A stretch of DNA of 64,000 nucleotides from Nocardia arizonensis (GTDB lineage: Bacteria; Actinomycetota; Actinomycetes; Mycobacteriales; Mycobacteriaceae): the NCBI RefSeq assembly GCF_001310275.1, contig NZ_LGYZ01000116.1, positions 1 to 64,000 of the forward strand, written 5' to 3'. How positions within the stretch are numbered: position 1 is the first letter of the stretch; each line of letters begins with the position of its first letter. Made by a program: the position numbers and the translations under genes. Shown in pieces: positions 1 through 8,672 of the stretch. The notes beneath the pieces are model-generated. The model made no database searches and was not told the origin of the DNA. It saw only the letters and a list, made by a program, of their open reading frames with translations.

Positions 1-5
1 CAAAG

Positions 6-896
6 TTACCTCGACACATCCTGCCTCATCCAAGGTTGACACAGAGGGTTGCCGGACTTCGCCGCAAGCAGCGAATCATAGTCGCGGAGTTTTCCATCGC
101 TGTCGAACATGTAGTCGTAGGTCGGTCCGTGGGTCAAGGTGCCGTTGGCCTCGAGCACCCGCGCGAACTGGTAGTTCTGCCGCCCGAACTCGATCTCCTT
201 GGCGGGGTGGAAGTTCGCATCGGGGCTCATCTGTTCGGTCATCCACACCAGGCCGTCCTTGCCCGCGGTGTTGTAGAACGAGTGCAGGTAGGCGAACTGG
301 GCCTCGGTGAGCCGCACATCCTTGCCGGAGTTGATGTCGGCAATATCCTCGGCGGTGAGTCCGGCTTCCCTGAGCCGGTCGGCGATGAGCCGCATCTGTT
401 CCGGGGTGGCCTTGCCGTCGGCGATCAGCAGACCGTCTTGTACGCCTTCGTTACCCGAGTCGGCGGTAGCGAGCTGCTCGCTGGTCATCGGGACGGACAG
501 GCCCGAAACGATTCCGGGAAAGACGGCTTTCATGCCTGGCGGGGCGGTGACCGTGCCGTCGTCGGCGACGTCGAAGCCCTGACGCAGATACTCGTCGGCG
601 GCATTCACCGCGGCGGTGCAGTACCCGTCCATGGCCGAGCCGAACTTGCGATACGCCTCGGCGATATCATCGAGTTCGCCGATCAGGGTGTTCCCGGCCA
701 AACGCTCGCCGAGGGCGCGCTGGTTAGCGGCCCGCGAAGCCGCTCCCTTCCAATGGTCCTGACTGGCATCGACTTTCACATACATGGCGTTCATGTGGTT
801 GTTGAACTCGGTTACCAGCGCATCGATCGCCATTGCTATCGCGCTGGTGGTCGCCCCGGGATGGAAGCCACGCATGGCCGAAAGGCCCACCGTCAT
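6..896 (-). CDS. ESX-associated protein with WxG-like N-terminus, possibly truncated
   Basis: The 296-residue product begins with a helical region carrying a W-x-G-like DHWKGAAS motif near residue 49, as in proteins that travel with type VII (ESX) secretion substrates. The ATG overlaps the stop of the upstream EspC-like fragment (ATGA at 893-896), so the two were translationally coupled. The last dozen residues (CQPWMRQDVSR) look unlike the preceding sequence, and another frame stays open past the stop to the window edge. The gene may therefore be frameshifted near position 40, with the rest outside the window. Similar proteins in Nocardia are longer as far as I recall. The exact function is unknown. 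Confidence 0.6.
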   Translation of the reverse strand: MTVGLSAMRGFHPGATTSAIAMAIDALVTEFNNHMNAMYVKVDASQDHWKGAASRAANQRALGERLAGNTLIGELDDIAEAYRKFGSAMDGYCTAAVNAADEYLRQGFDVADDGTVTAPPGMKAVFPGIVSGLSVPMTSEQLATADSGNEGVQDGLLIADGKATPEQMRLIADRLREAGLTAEDIADINSGKDVRLTEAQFAYLHSFYNTAGKDGLVWMTEQMSPDANFHPAKEIEFGRQNYQFARVLEANGTLTHGPTYDYMFDSDGKLRDYDSLLAAKSGNPLCQPWMRQDVSR

Positions 897-1202
897 GAGT
901 ACACCCCTTCCCCGAGGCCGGCGAGCAGCTCCGCGAAGGCGTCGTCGGCTGCCTCGTAGTTCATACAGCAGCGGATCGCGGCGCCGCCCATCGCGTCGAT
1001 TCGCGAGGCCACCGATGCCAACGCGGTCCGCACTTGATCACCGGCCGCCGCCGAAACCGCAGCCGTCGCCGTCCCATTTCAGGTCATCGATTCCCAGGTG
1101 GAATGGCGCGTGCGCGTCCAATGCCTTCACGGCGGCCCCGATACGGCACAACTCCGTTCCGAGACCGACCAGCAATTCCTTGTCGACATCCATATCTGTC
1201 AT
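893..1202 (-). pseudogene. EspC-like ESX secretion-associated small protein, frameshifted
   Basis: The first part, from an ATG at 1202 with a GAGG ribosome site, reads MTDMDVDKELLVGLGTEL and ends at a TGA at 1038-1040 after a glycine run. The continuation lies in another frame down to 893: GDQVRTALASVASRIDAMGG, then an NYEAADDAFAELLAGLG-type end. Joined, they make a protein of about 100 residues with the layout of EspC/WXG100-like ESX proteins, including a typical NYEAAD helix. A single-base change in the GGCGGCGGCC tract would restore the frame. It could be a true pseudogene or a sequencing error. The downstream partner starts in its stop codon. Confidence 0.55.
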
Positions 1203-1345
1203 CGTCCTCGGGCTCTCGCGATATGGCGCCACTGTCATATGGTTGGACGCGTGCGGATGGCACACGGTTCCCACCGACTCCCGAATCGCCTTGCGCCGGC
1301 TGCTTTCGCTCCGACGGCGCCTTCGTTCCGACGATGAACCGAAGC

Positions 1346-1978
1346 TCAGGCGGGGCGGGTCGCGCTGACGTACTGGAGCACCCGGTGCACTCGCTGTTCG
1401 ATGTCGACCAGTCCGAGGGCGGCGAAAAGTTCCGGGAAGGTGTCGTCGTCGAAGACCCGCAGGCCACTCCAGCCGCCCACGATGCGGCTGGCGTGACCGA
1501 AGGGCGAATCGGTGCCGTGACTTGTCGTGATCGCGATGCGTCCGCCCGGTGCGAGCACCCGCACCATCTCCCTGGTAGCGGTGAGCGGGTCCGGGATGAG
1601 GTAGAGCGCGCCGAAACAGCAGACGGCGTCGAAAGTTCCGTCGGCGAACGGCAGCTGCCGGGCGTCACCGCGCAGATAGCCGACCCGCGGGCCCGCGTTG
1701 TCGGCCACGGCGCGGGCCAGCATGGGTTCGGAGTAGTCGATGCCGACGACATATCCGTGCCCGGACAGCTGATCGCTCAGGTAACGGGTGAAATTGCCCG
1801 GCCCGCAGGCGATGTCGAGTACCTTCTGTGATCCGTTCAGCCGCAGCGCGCGCACCGCGTCGCGCCGGTCGCTGGACATGGTGCGACCGCTGGCCAGATA
1901 GAACAGCGTTGGTCGCCAAGCCTTTTCGTAGACCGCGGCCAGCGCCGGGGTGTTCATGGTGCGTCGCGCCAGATTCAT
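1346..1978 (-). CDS. class I SAM-dependent methyltransferase
   Basis: The 210-residue protein has the SAM-binding motif VLDIACGPGNFTRYL near residues 53-67, an acidic strand-2 end (VVGIDYSEPML), and the later DARQLPFADGTFDAV and LAPGGRIAI motifs typical of UbiE/COQ5-like small-molecule methyltransferases. It starts 3 bases after the stop of the enoyl-reductase-like gene, so the two form an operon. Pairing with a lipid-type reductase suggests a lipid or polyketide-like substrate, but the sequence does not show it. Confidence 0.85.
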   Translation of the reverse strand: MNLARRTMNTPALAAVYEKAWRPTLFYLASGRTMSSDRRDAVRALRLNGSQKVLDIACGPGNFTRYLSDQLSGHGYVVGIDYSEPMLARAVADNAGPRVGYLRGDARQLPFADGTFDAVCCFGALYLIPDPLTATREMVRVLAPGGRIAITTSHGTDSPFGHASRIVGGWSGLRVFDDDTFPELFAALGLVDIEQRVHRVLQYVSATRPA

Positions 1979-1981
1979 CGA

Positions 1982-3232
1982 CTAACCCTGCACGCGCTCG
2001 ACGTCGATCGTCATCCCGGCGGTCCGCAGTCGGTCGGTGAGCGCGTCGCCCATCGCGGCGGCGGGGGTGAGCACGCCCGCCAGTTCCGGCAGATCGTCGA
2101 AGGCCAGCGCCAAGCCGCTCTCGCCGAGCATTATCGCGGTGGCCTGATAGCCCGGATCGCCCTGACCGGCGAAGGTCGCCACATAGCGCACGCCGGAGGT
2201 GGTGAGGGTGTAGGTCTTCATGGCGAACCACCCGCTCGCGCGGGTCTGCTCGCTCGGGCCGGTGCCCGGCTTCGGCAGCACCCGGTCGAGCAGTTTGCGT
2301 CCGGCCGAGGCCCGGGAGAGCACCGCGCCGACGGCCATCGTGGCCACCAGGCCGCCCGCGACGCCCGCGGCGACCAGCGGGGCCACCGCCGAGCGGCCCG
2401 CGCTCATGACCTCGCGGTAGCGGAAGTTCTTGCCGTACACCCAGCCGAGCAGGCCGTTGCTGCGCCGCACGATCTTGGTGTTGTGCGCGGCCATCACGAA
2501 GGTGCTCACCCAGCCGTCCAGTGACGGATCGATGCTGCTCGCCCGCTGCAACGCCTGATCGCTCTGGCGGCCGACATCCGGGTCCATGGACTTGTCCGGG
2601 CTCAGCGAATACGGATGCGAGAGCACCGAGGCCTTGGCGGAATCGGCGGCGATGGCCTCCATCATGGCCCGGCCGGAATCGATGGTGCCGCCGCTGACCC
2701 CGCCCTTGAAACTGGCGATCAGGGTGGTGTCGGTGAGTTCGCCGGTATTGTCCTCGACCGTGCGGCGGTAGAGCCGGTACACGCTCAGGTCGGACGGAAC
2801 CGAGTCGAAGCCACAGGAATTCACGATCTTCGCGCCGGTGGTGACGGCCTGGTCGTGATAGCCGTCGATGGCGTCGCGGATGAACAGCGGCTCACCGGTG
2901 AGATCGGCGTAGTGCGTGCCCGCCTTGGCGCACGCGGCCACCAGCGGCATGCCGTAGCGCAGGTAGGGCCCGACGGTGGTCACGACGACCTTGGTACGCG
3001 CGGCCAATTCGTCTAGCGTGCCTTGATCGGTCGAATCCGCCACTACCAGTTCCCATTTCGCGGCGGGGGCGCCGAGTTCGGCGCGGACGGCGCGCAATTT
3101 GGCCTCTGAGCGCCCGGCGAGGGCGATACGCGCGTCCGGCGGCGCGGCCCGCAGCAGGTATTCCGCGGTGAGTTTGCCGACGAATCCGGTCGCGCCGAAT
3201 AGGATCAGGTCGAATTCTCGCTTGTCTGCCAT
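1982..3232 (-). CDS. saccharopine-dehydrogenase-like trans-acting enoyl reductase family protein
   Basis: The 416-residue protein opens with a Rossmann motif (LILFGATGFVGKLTAEYL, residues about 9-26) and continues with TVGPYLRYGMPLVAACA and HYADLTGEPLFIRDAID, hallmarks of the mycobacterial Rv2449c/Rv2953 family. Rv2953 is the trans-acting enoyl reductase of phthiocerol and phenolglycolipid assembly. A hydrophobic stretch near residues 280-300 suggests membrane association. No PKS gene is nearby, so the substrate is open. It is the first gene of a two-gene unit with the methyltransferase downstream. Confidence 0.85.
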   Translation of the reverse strand: MADKREFDLILFGATGFVGKLTAEYLLRAAPPDARIALAGRSEAKLRAVRAELGAPAAKWELVVADSTDQGTLDELAARTKVVVTTVGPYLRYGMPLVAACAKAGTHYADLTGEPLFIRDAIDGYHDQAVTTGAKIVNSCGFDSVPSDLSVYRLYRRTVEDNTGELTDTTLIASFKGGVSGGTIDSGRAMMEAIAADSAKASVLSHPYSLSPDKSMDPDVGRQSDQALQRASSIDPSLDGWVSTFVMAAHNTKIVRRSNGLLGWVYGKNFRYREVMSAGRSAVAPLVAAGVAGGLVATMAVGAVLSRASAGRKLLDRVLPKPGTGPSEQTRASGWFAMKTYTLTTSGVRYVATFAGQGDPGYQATAIMLGESGLALAFDDLPELAGVLTPAAAMGDALTDRLRTAGMTIDVERVQG

Positions 3233-3273
3233 GATGTGCTGCTTCCGTTCGTGGTCGAATTACGCAGTCGGCG

Positions 3274-4740
3274 TTAGGATTCGGTACGGGCACGGCGTGT
3301 GCGGGCCGCGGGCCGCGGTTGCGGGGACGCCTTCTTCGCCGTCCCTGACCCGCGTCCGCGCGGCGGGCGGCGGGTCTCGGCGAGCCAACGGTGGTGCTGC
3401 TCGCCCAATTCGGTGACGGGCGCCTCCTCGTAGAGCCATTCGCGGGCGATGCGATGCCAATTGGCCGAGGCCCGCAGCTGGCCGAGCATGCCGAAGGTGA
3501 GGAAATCTGCGCGGCGGGAGAACAGGTGCTCCGGCGGCAGATTCTGCTGCTTCATACCGGCGAAGTCACTGGCCCGTGGGTCGACCGCGAGTAGGAACGC
3601 GCCGCTGGCGAGCTCGGGGGTGATGGTCAATTCCTCGTCGACCAGACACCATTCCGAGGCCGCGAGCACATATTCCAGGCATTCCTCCGCGCCGATCTCC
3701 TCGGGCGAATCGATCACCCCGCGCTGAACCATCAGATCGCGCAGATCCTCGGCCCGGTCCTCTGCGGCGGCGCGCAGGCAGATCAGCTCGAAGCGGACAT
3801 GTTCGGGGTTCATGCGGTTGAACAGTCCGAAATCCAGGAAGCCGACCCGGCCGTCCTCGCCGAGCAGCACATTGCCCGGATGCGGGTCGCCGCAGAATTC
3901 GTTGAAGGTGAACAGCGAACCCACGTAGAACCGGTAGATGATCTCCCCGACCCGATCGCGTTCGGTCTGCGACAGGTCACGGATGTCCTCGAAGCCACGG
4001 CCGGGCAGGAATTCACTGACCAGGACCCGGGTGGTGCTCAGCTCGGGCAGCGAGCGCGGTACGGCGATGAACGGATGACCGGCGTAGAGGTCGGCGATCT
4101 GCAACTGGGTGGCGGCCTCGGCCTGATAGTCGAGTTCGCTCTCCATGTTCAGCCGCAATTCGTCGAGCACGGCGGGTGTGACCCACGGCATCGCCGAATG
4201 CAGCACCTTGCGGAACATGGTGAGGTTCTTCAGATCCGCGCGCACCGCGATATCGATTCCCGGATATTGCACCTTCACCGCGACCACGCGGCCGTCGCGC
4301 AATTTCGCCCGGTACACCTGCCCGATGGAGGCCGCCGCGATGGGCTCGGGCTCGAATTCGGCGAAGATCCGCTCCAGCGATTCGCCGAAATCCTCCTCGA
4401 TCACCTGCCGCATGGATTCGAAGGACACCGTGGGCGCGGCATCGCGCAGCACGGCCAGCCGCTTCTGGAATCGCTCGCGGTGCGCCTCGGGTACCAGGTC
4501 CAGGTCGAGCACCGACATCATCTGGCCCAGCTTCATCGCGACGCCCTTCATGGTGCCCAGCACCATCACCACCTGTTCGGTGGTGCGGATCATCGACTCC
4601 TCGGCCATCTTGGCGCGCACGGCCTCGGACCTGCCCCGCATGGATAACCTCGTGCGTTGCGTCCGCAGTACCGAACTCGCCGCCACGGCACCCAGCTTGG
4701 TGCCACGAGCAAGCCGGGATGTCGGCACTTGCTTCGCCAT
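3274..4740 (-). CDS. ABC1/AarF (UbiB-like) atypical kinase
   Basis: The 488-residue protein starts at MAKQVPTSRL behind a strong GGAGGT site; a longer in-frame reading to 4869 has no such site. It carries the ABC1 family signature: KLGQMMS near residues 70-76, AAASIGQVYRAKLRDG (the Ala-rich nucleotide loop), VAVKVQYPGI with the lysine, EFCGDPHPGN and VGFLDFGL. These match UbiB/ADCK-type kinases, which support isoprenoid-quinone or lipid metabolism. The C-terminus is basic (Arg/Lys/Pro-rich). It is a single gene with about 330 bases to the TetR gene upstream on the same strand. Confidence 0.9.
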   Translation of the reverse strand: MAKQVPTSRLARGTKLGAVAASSVLRTQRTRLSMRGRSEAVRAKMAEESMIRTTEQVVMVLGTMKGVAMKLGQMMSVLDLDLVPEAHRERFQKRLAVLRDAAPTVSFESMRQVIEEDFGESLERIFAEFEPEPIAAASIGQVYRAKLRDGRVVAVKVQYPGIDIAVRADLKNLTMFRKVLHSAMPWVTPAVLDELRLNMESELDYQAEAATQLQIADLYAGHPFIAVPRSLPELSTTRVLVSEFLPGRGFEDIRDLSQTERDRVGEIIYRFYVGSLFTFNEFCGDPHPGNVLLGEDGRVGFLDFGLFNRMNPEHVRFELICLRAAAEDRAEDLRDLMVQRGVIDSPEEIGAEECLEYVLAASEWCLVDEELTITPELASGAFLLAVDPRASDFAGMKQQNLPPEHLFSRRADFLTFGMLGQLRASANWHRIAREWLYEEAPVTELGEQHHRWLAETRRPPRGRGSGTAKKASPQPRPAARTRRARTES

Positions 4741-4941
4741 CGAGGTACCTCCGTTGGTGCCGCGGTCGGAGCGACGCGGCATGCCCGACGACCGTCTCGC
4801 ACCGCGTAGCGTCCCGCGCGAACGCCAGCGGCGCCGCGCGGGGCGGTGACATTCCCCACTGTGGCGCACCGCCCGCGTTCAGACTAGCCAACGGTCCGAC
4901 AAAGTCCGAGTCGCATATCACAGTGCCACCCGGCCGACCGC

Positions 4942-5610
4942 TCAGCTCGGTGCGTCCGTATTGTGCGCGTCCGGCAGCACGTGCGTTTGCGAGTGGAAGA
5001 GTTCGCGGGAGCCGCCCGCGCGCATCATGCCCTCGATCGCGCTCCAGACCATCATGGTCAGATAGTCGATGACCTCCTCGCGCGACATGGACTTGTCGGT
5101 GGTCCACCAGTGCGTAGCCAATTGGATGCCGCCGACCAGCACATACGACCACAGCATGGCGCCATCGGTCTCCGCGCCGCGCTCGCGGCCGCGCGCGACG
5201 ATGACGGTCGAGACCACCTCGGCGAACAGCTTCTCGAATTCGGCCAGCGAGGACTGATCCGAGCCGTTGCCCATGATGAAGCGGTAGACATCGGGATCCT
5301 CGTCGACCGTGCCGACGTAGGCGGCAAGCGCCGAGCGCACGAGTTGGTACTCGGCCGCGTCGAGGCTGATGGCCTCGTACACCCGCGGCATCAACGTCGT
5401 CTCGATGAACCGCTGCATGGTCGCCCGGACGAGATCGCTCTTATCGGAGAAATACCGGTAGAGCACGGTCTTGGAGACGCCGATCTCGGCGGCGATCTCA
5501 TCCATGCCCGCATTCGAGCCGCGTGCGCGGACCGCAGCCAAGGTGCCGTCGACCAATTCCTCGCGACGGTCGATCTTGTGCTGGCGCCACCGGCGCTTGC
5601 GGCCATCCAT
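4942..5610 (-). CDS. TetR-family transcriptional regulator (Rv0472c-like)
   Basis: The 222-residue protein starts at MDGRKRRWRQHKIDRREELV. The HTH lies at about residues 17-63, with GMDEIAAEIGVSKTVLYRYF as the recognition region. The remainder is a helical ligand and dimer domain. The start at 5610 was chosen because the basic WRQHKI opening matches actinobacterial relatives and sequence upstream is low in coding character. It is divergent from the DUF445 gene, as in mycobacteria where Rv0472c and Rv0473 sit back to back, so it may act in the shared intergenic region. The ligand is unknown. Confidence 0.87.
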   Translation of the reverse strand: MDGRKRRWRQHKIDRREELVDGTLAAVRARGSNAGMDEIAAEIGVSKTVLYRYFSDKSDLVRATMQRFIETTLMPRVYEAISLDAAEYQLVRSALAAYVGTVDEDPDVYRFIMGNGSDQSSLAEFEKLFAEVVSTVIVARGRERGAETDGAMLWSYVLVGGIQLATHWWTTDKSMSREEVIDYLTMMVWSAIEGMMRAGGSRELFHSQTHVLPDAHNTDAPS

Positions 5611-5819
5611 CCCGCCGTTGCGAACCGCCGCCGGTCGCTCGGCGCGCTCACCGACGTCGACAAGGTCTTCGGTGGACAGCGTGGACTCCCTAGGTCGTAT
5701 GTTCGGTACGGGGATCGGTCGTGCGTGAAGCTGGCTCAACTGTATCTCCGGCGGCGGCTCCGGTGCTGCGGGTTGGGCTCGAGGAGGTGCCGATCGGCCC
5801 CTGCCAGCAGAATGGGGGC

Positions 5820-7130
5820 ATGGAGATAGCTTCCGGCAACACAGTGCTGCTCGACGAGCCGGCGGGGCCATCCGGCTTCTTCGTCGACGAGGCGGCCAAG
5901 CGGCGCGATCTGTTCCGGATGAAGGCGGTCGCCACGGGTCTGCTCGCCTTCGCCAGCGTGGTCTACCTGTTCTGCCGCTGGCTGGAGTCGCGTGGTGAGG
6001 GCGGCGACTGGGTCGGTTATGTGCGCGCGGCCTCGGAGGCGGGCATGGTCGGCGCGCTCGCGGACTGGTTCGCGGTGACCGCGCTGTTCCGGCATCCGCT
6101 CGGACTTCCCATCCCGCACACCGCGATCATCCGCAAGAAGAAGGATCAGCTCGGCGCGAGCCTCGGCAGTTTCGTCGGCACCAACTTCCTGTCCCCGGAG
6201 GTGGTGTCGGAGAAGGTCGCATCGGCGCGGATTTCCTTCCGGGTCGGTCGCTGGATGGCCGATCCCGGGCACGCGGCCCGGGTGGCCGAGGAGAGTTCCA
6301 CGTTGCTGCGGGCGGTGGTCGGAGTGCTGCGCGACGAGGATGTCGAGCAGGTGATCGACAACACCATCGTCAAGCGCATCGCCGATCCGCTGTGGGGTCC
6401 GCCGATCGGGCGGGTGCTGACCGAGCTGCTGGCCGACAATCGTCAGCTGGCCCTGCTCGATCTGCTGGCCGAGCGGGCGCATCAGTGGGCGCTCGGCAGT
6501 CAGGAGACGATCGACCGGATCGTGCTGCGCGAAGCGCCGCAGTGGTCGCCGAAGTTCGTCAACATCATGCTGTCGGAGCGGATCTACCGCGAACTCGTCG
6601 AGTTCACCTGGAAGGTGCGGTCGAATTCCGAACACGAGGTGCGCCTGGCGGCCAATCGTTTCCTGGAGGAGTTCGCTCACGACCTGCAATTCGATGACGC
6701 CATGATCAAGAAGGCCGAGCGGATCAAGACACAGGTCATGGGCCGCGAGGAGATCACCGGTATGGCCTCGGCGACGTGGCGCGCGGCCAAGCGGCTGATC
6801 CTCGAGTCGGCCGACGATCCGAACAGTACGTTGCGGCGCAAAGTGGCCGAGAACGTGCAGCAGCTCGGTGAGCGGTTGCGCGACGACGGCGACATGCGCG
6901 CCAAGGTCGACGGCTGGATAGATCGCGGCGCGCGATACGTGGTGGGGAACTACGCCGCGGAGATCACCACGCTTGTCACCGATACGGTAGCCAAGTGGGA
7001 TGCCGAGGAGGCGAGCAAGAAGATCGAGTTGCAGGTCGGGCGGGATCTGCAATTCATTCGCATCAACGGAACGGTGGTCGGATCGCTCGCCGGTCTGGTG
7101 ATCTACTCGATCTCGCAGTTGCTGTTCTAA
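5820..7130 (+). CDS. DUF445 family membrane protein (Rv0473-like)
   Basis: The 436-residue protein has an N-terminal membrane segment (TGLLAFASVVYLFCRWLE, about residues 39-56), the DUF445 signature EAGMVGALADWFAVTALFRHPLGLPIPHT around residues 75-103, a long charged helical middle, and a C-terminal membrane segment VVGSLAGLVIYSISQLLF. Both ends may be in the membrane with a soluble coiled body between. The ATG at 5820 lies 12 bases after the start of a CAGAAT box, consistent with a leaderless mRNA, and also follows a GGGGG run. The function is unknown; the family is conserved in actinobacteria. Confidence 0.87.
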   Translation: MEIASGNTVLLDEPAGPSGFFVDEAAKRRDLFRMKAVATGLLAFASVVYLFCRWLESRGEGGDWVGYVRAASEAGMVGALADWFAVTALFRHPLGLPIPHTAIIRKKKDQLGASLGSFVGTNFLSPEVVSEKVASARISFRVGRWMADPGHAARVAEESSTLLRAVVGVLRDEDVEQVIDNTIVKRIADPLWGPPIGRVLTELLADNRQLALLDLLAERAHQWALGSQETIDRIVLREAPQWSPKFVNIMLSERIYRELVEFTWKVRSNSEHEVRLAANRFLEEFAHDLQFDDAMIKKAERIKTQVMGREEITGMASATWRAAKRLILESADDPNSTLRRKVAENVQQLGERLRDDGDMRAKVDGWIDRGARYVVGNYAAEITTLVTDTVAKWDAEEASKKIELQVGRDLQFIRINGTVVGSLAGLVIYSISQLLF

Positions 7131-7150
7131 TTGGCGGCGACTTCGTCGCC

Positions 7151-7246
7151 GCGGGATTCGCGGCCCCTTTTGTCTCGCGTCCGAGCGGTCGATACTTGCT
7201 CCTTCGTCGCATTGTCTCGACCGCTCGGACGCGAGACGGCCGCGAA
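7151..7246 (-). repeat. palindromic repeat element, copy 1
   Basis: A 96-base element in the gap between the DUF445 and XRE genes forms a long hairpin. The outer arms are TTCGCGGCC and GGCCGCGAA. The inner stem of about 20 base pairs begins with TCTCGCGTCCGAG and closes with CTCGGACGCGAGA, with a loop of about 18 bases. The same element lies at 22454-22548 in the opposite orientation. Three base pairs of the stem differ between copies with both partners changed, so pairing is kept. Confidence 0.85.
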
Positions 7247-7346
7247 TCGTTGGGCTCGCTCCCGGATGGTTGGGTGTGGGGTGGGTGGCATGGCATGTGT
7301 GGCATGGCACATTGGGTTGTTGCGCTTCACAGCGCTAGCAGAACGC

Positions 7347-7375
7347 TTGCAAGAGTTAGCACGCTGACCTAGAAT
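7347..7375 (+). promoter_or_regulatory. sigma-70/SigA-type promoter of the XRE-hbhA operon
   Basis: TTGCAA at 7347-7352 and TAGAAT at 7370-7375 are separated by 17 bases, a near-consensus housekeeping promoter. The expected start of transcription, near 7382, leaves a leader of about 23 bases with a GAAGGTG ribosome site before the ATG at 7405. Confidence 0.7.
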
Positions 7376-7404
7376 CGAACCGTACAACCGCCAGAAGGTG
7401 AGTG

Positions 7405-7953
7405 ATGGCAGACCAGCCCGAGGTTTCCGCCGAGTACACCGAGAACTCGTCCGCACTGCCGGACGGTAACGGGGATCGAGGGGGGCGTGTCGCCACCGCG
7501 GCGCACGACATCGGTGGTTTCATCAGGTCGCAGCGAGAGGCAGCGCAGGTCTCGCTACGTCAGCTCGCCGCGCTGGCGGGGGTGAGCAATCCGTATCTCA
7601 GCCAGATCGAGCGCGGATTGCGCAATCCCTCCGCCGAAGTACTCGCGCAGATCGCCAAGGCGCTGCGGGTGTCCTCGGAGGTGTTGTACGTACGGGCCGG
7701 CTTCCTCGAACAGCGGCCGCACGGCCCGGTCAGGGACGCACTGCTTGCCGACACCTCGATCAGCGAGCGTCAGAAGCAGGTGCTCCTGGAGATCTACGAG
7801 TCGTTCCGCCGGGAGAACGGCGGCGGCGACCCGGGGACGCCGACCGACCGGTCCCCGAGCGGGCAGCAGGACCGAGCCCCGGGGGGGCAGTGGGACAGCG
7901 ACGTTCCGCGCACGACAACCGACACTCCGCCACGCGAGGAGAACGAAGAATGA
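7405..7953 (+). CDS. XRE-family transcriptional regulator (Rv0474-like)
   Basis: The 182-residue protein has a helix-turn-helix of the Cro/CI type at about residues 37-91, with VSLRQLAALAGVSNPYLSQI and ERGLRNPSAEVLAQIAKALR. A disordered Asp/Pro/Arg-rich C-terminus follows. The ATG at 7405 was preferred over the GTG at 7402 because of spacing to the GAAGGTG site. The stop overlaps the hbhA start (ATGA), so the regulator and HbhA are made from one mRNA, as Rv0474-hbhA are arranged in mycobacteria. It may regulate its own operon. Confidence 0.9.
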   Translation: MADQPEVSAEYTENSSALPDGNGDRGGRVATAAHDIGGFIRSQREAAQVSLRQLAALAGVSNPYLSQIERGLRNPSAEVLAQIAKALRVSSEVLYVRAGFLEQRPHGPVRDALLADTSISERQKQVLLEIYESFRRENGGGDPGTPTDRSPSGQQDRAPGGQWDSDVPRTTTDTPPREENEE

Positions 7954-8606
7954 CCGAGAAGACCGCCACTGTCACCAAGCCCTTGTTCGCCGCGGTCGGT
8001 GCGGGCGATGCCGTCTACACCGCCGCTGTCGATGTCGTCACCCAGGTGCGCGAGCGCGCGACCTCCGCCGACGTCTCCAGCCGGGTCGAGGGAGCGCGTG
8101 AGCGCTTCGCCAACGTGCCCGCCGATGTGCAGTCCCAGTTCGAGTCGCTGCGCGAGCGGCTGACGGGTCTGCCCTCCGAACTGCCCGAGGATCTGGCCGA
8201 ACTGCGCGAGAAGTTCACCCCCGAGGAACTGCGGAGCCTGGCCGAGAAGTACTACCGCCAACTGCTCGACGCCTACGCCGACCTGGCCGCGCGCGGTGAG
8301 GAGACCTACGACCGGGTGCGCACCAGCCACTTGGTCGAGGAGCAGATCGGGCGCGTCGAGGGTCTGTACAAGGACGCGACCGGTCGCGCCGAGGAGGCCA
8401 TCGGCCGCGTGAACGGCCTGCTCGGCCGCACCGCCAAGGAAGAGGCCGAGCCGGTCGCGGAGCCCGCGGTGGAGGCCGAGGTCGTCGCGGTGTCCACCGA
8501 GACCGCGCCGCCCGCCGAGGAAGAGCCGAAGGCTCCGGCTCCGGCCGCGAAGAAGGCGCCCGTCAAGAAGGCGCCCGCCAAGAAGGCCGCGCCGCGGCAG
8601 ATCTGA
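7950..8606 (+). CDS. hbhA: heparin-binding hemagglutinin-like protein
   Basis: The 218-residue protein starts at MTEKTATVTKPLFAAVGAGD. It has a long charged helical region (about 30-165) suited to coiled-coil formation, an acidic stretch, then a short C-terminal Lys/Ala/Pro tail (KKAPVKKAPAKK). In M. tuberculosis HbhA the lysine-rich tail binds heparan sulfate and the protein is surface-exposed without a classical signal peptide. Here the tail is shorter, so adhesion is less certain. It is translationally coupled to the upstream regulator and followed by a GC-rich hairpin. Confidence 0.85.
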   Translation: MTEKTATVTKPLFAAVGAGDAVYTAAVDVVTQVRERATSADVSSRVEGARERFANVPADVQSQFESLRERLTGLPSELPEDLAELREKFTPEELRSLAEKYYRQLLDAYADLAARGEETYDRVRTSHLVEEQIGRVEGLYKDATGRAEEAIGRVNGLLGRTAKEEAEPVAEPAVEAEVVAVSTETAPPAEEEPKAPAPAAKKAPVKKAPAKKAAPRQI

Positions 8607-8621
8607 CTCCGGTAGCATTCA

Positions 8622-8653
8622 CGGCCCCCGCATGCCCTCGGGCGCGGGGGCCG
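8622..8653 (+). terminator. hairpin terminator after hbhA
   Basis: CGGCCCCCGC at 8622-8631 pairs with GCGGGGGCCG at 8644-8653, a 10-bp stem with a 12-base loop, right after the hbhA stop. There is no T-tract, so it would be a mycobacterial-type intrinsic terminator of uncertain strength. The next promoter begins a few bases later. Confidence 0.5.
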
Positions 8654-8672
8654 CGCTCGTATGATGGGTGGG

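Noticed and set aside
7331..7362. CIRCE-like or HspR-like heat-shock operator before the XRE gene (GCTAGC and GTTAGCAC)
   Set aside because: Only a half-match to CIRCE is present, and there is no proper inverted partner. The region is better explained as a -35/-10 promoter.
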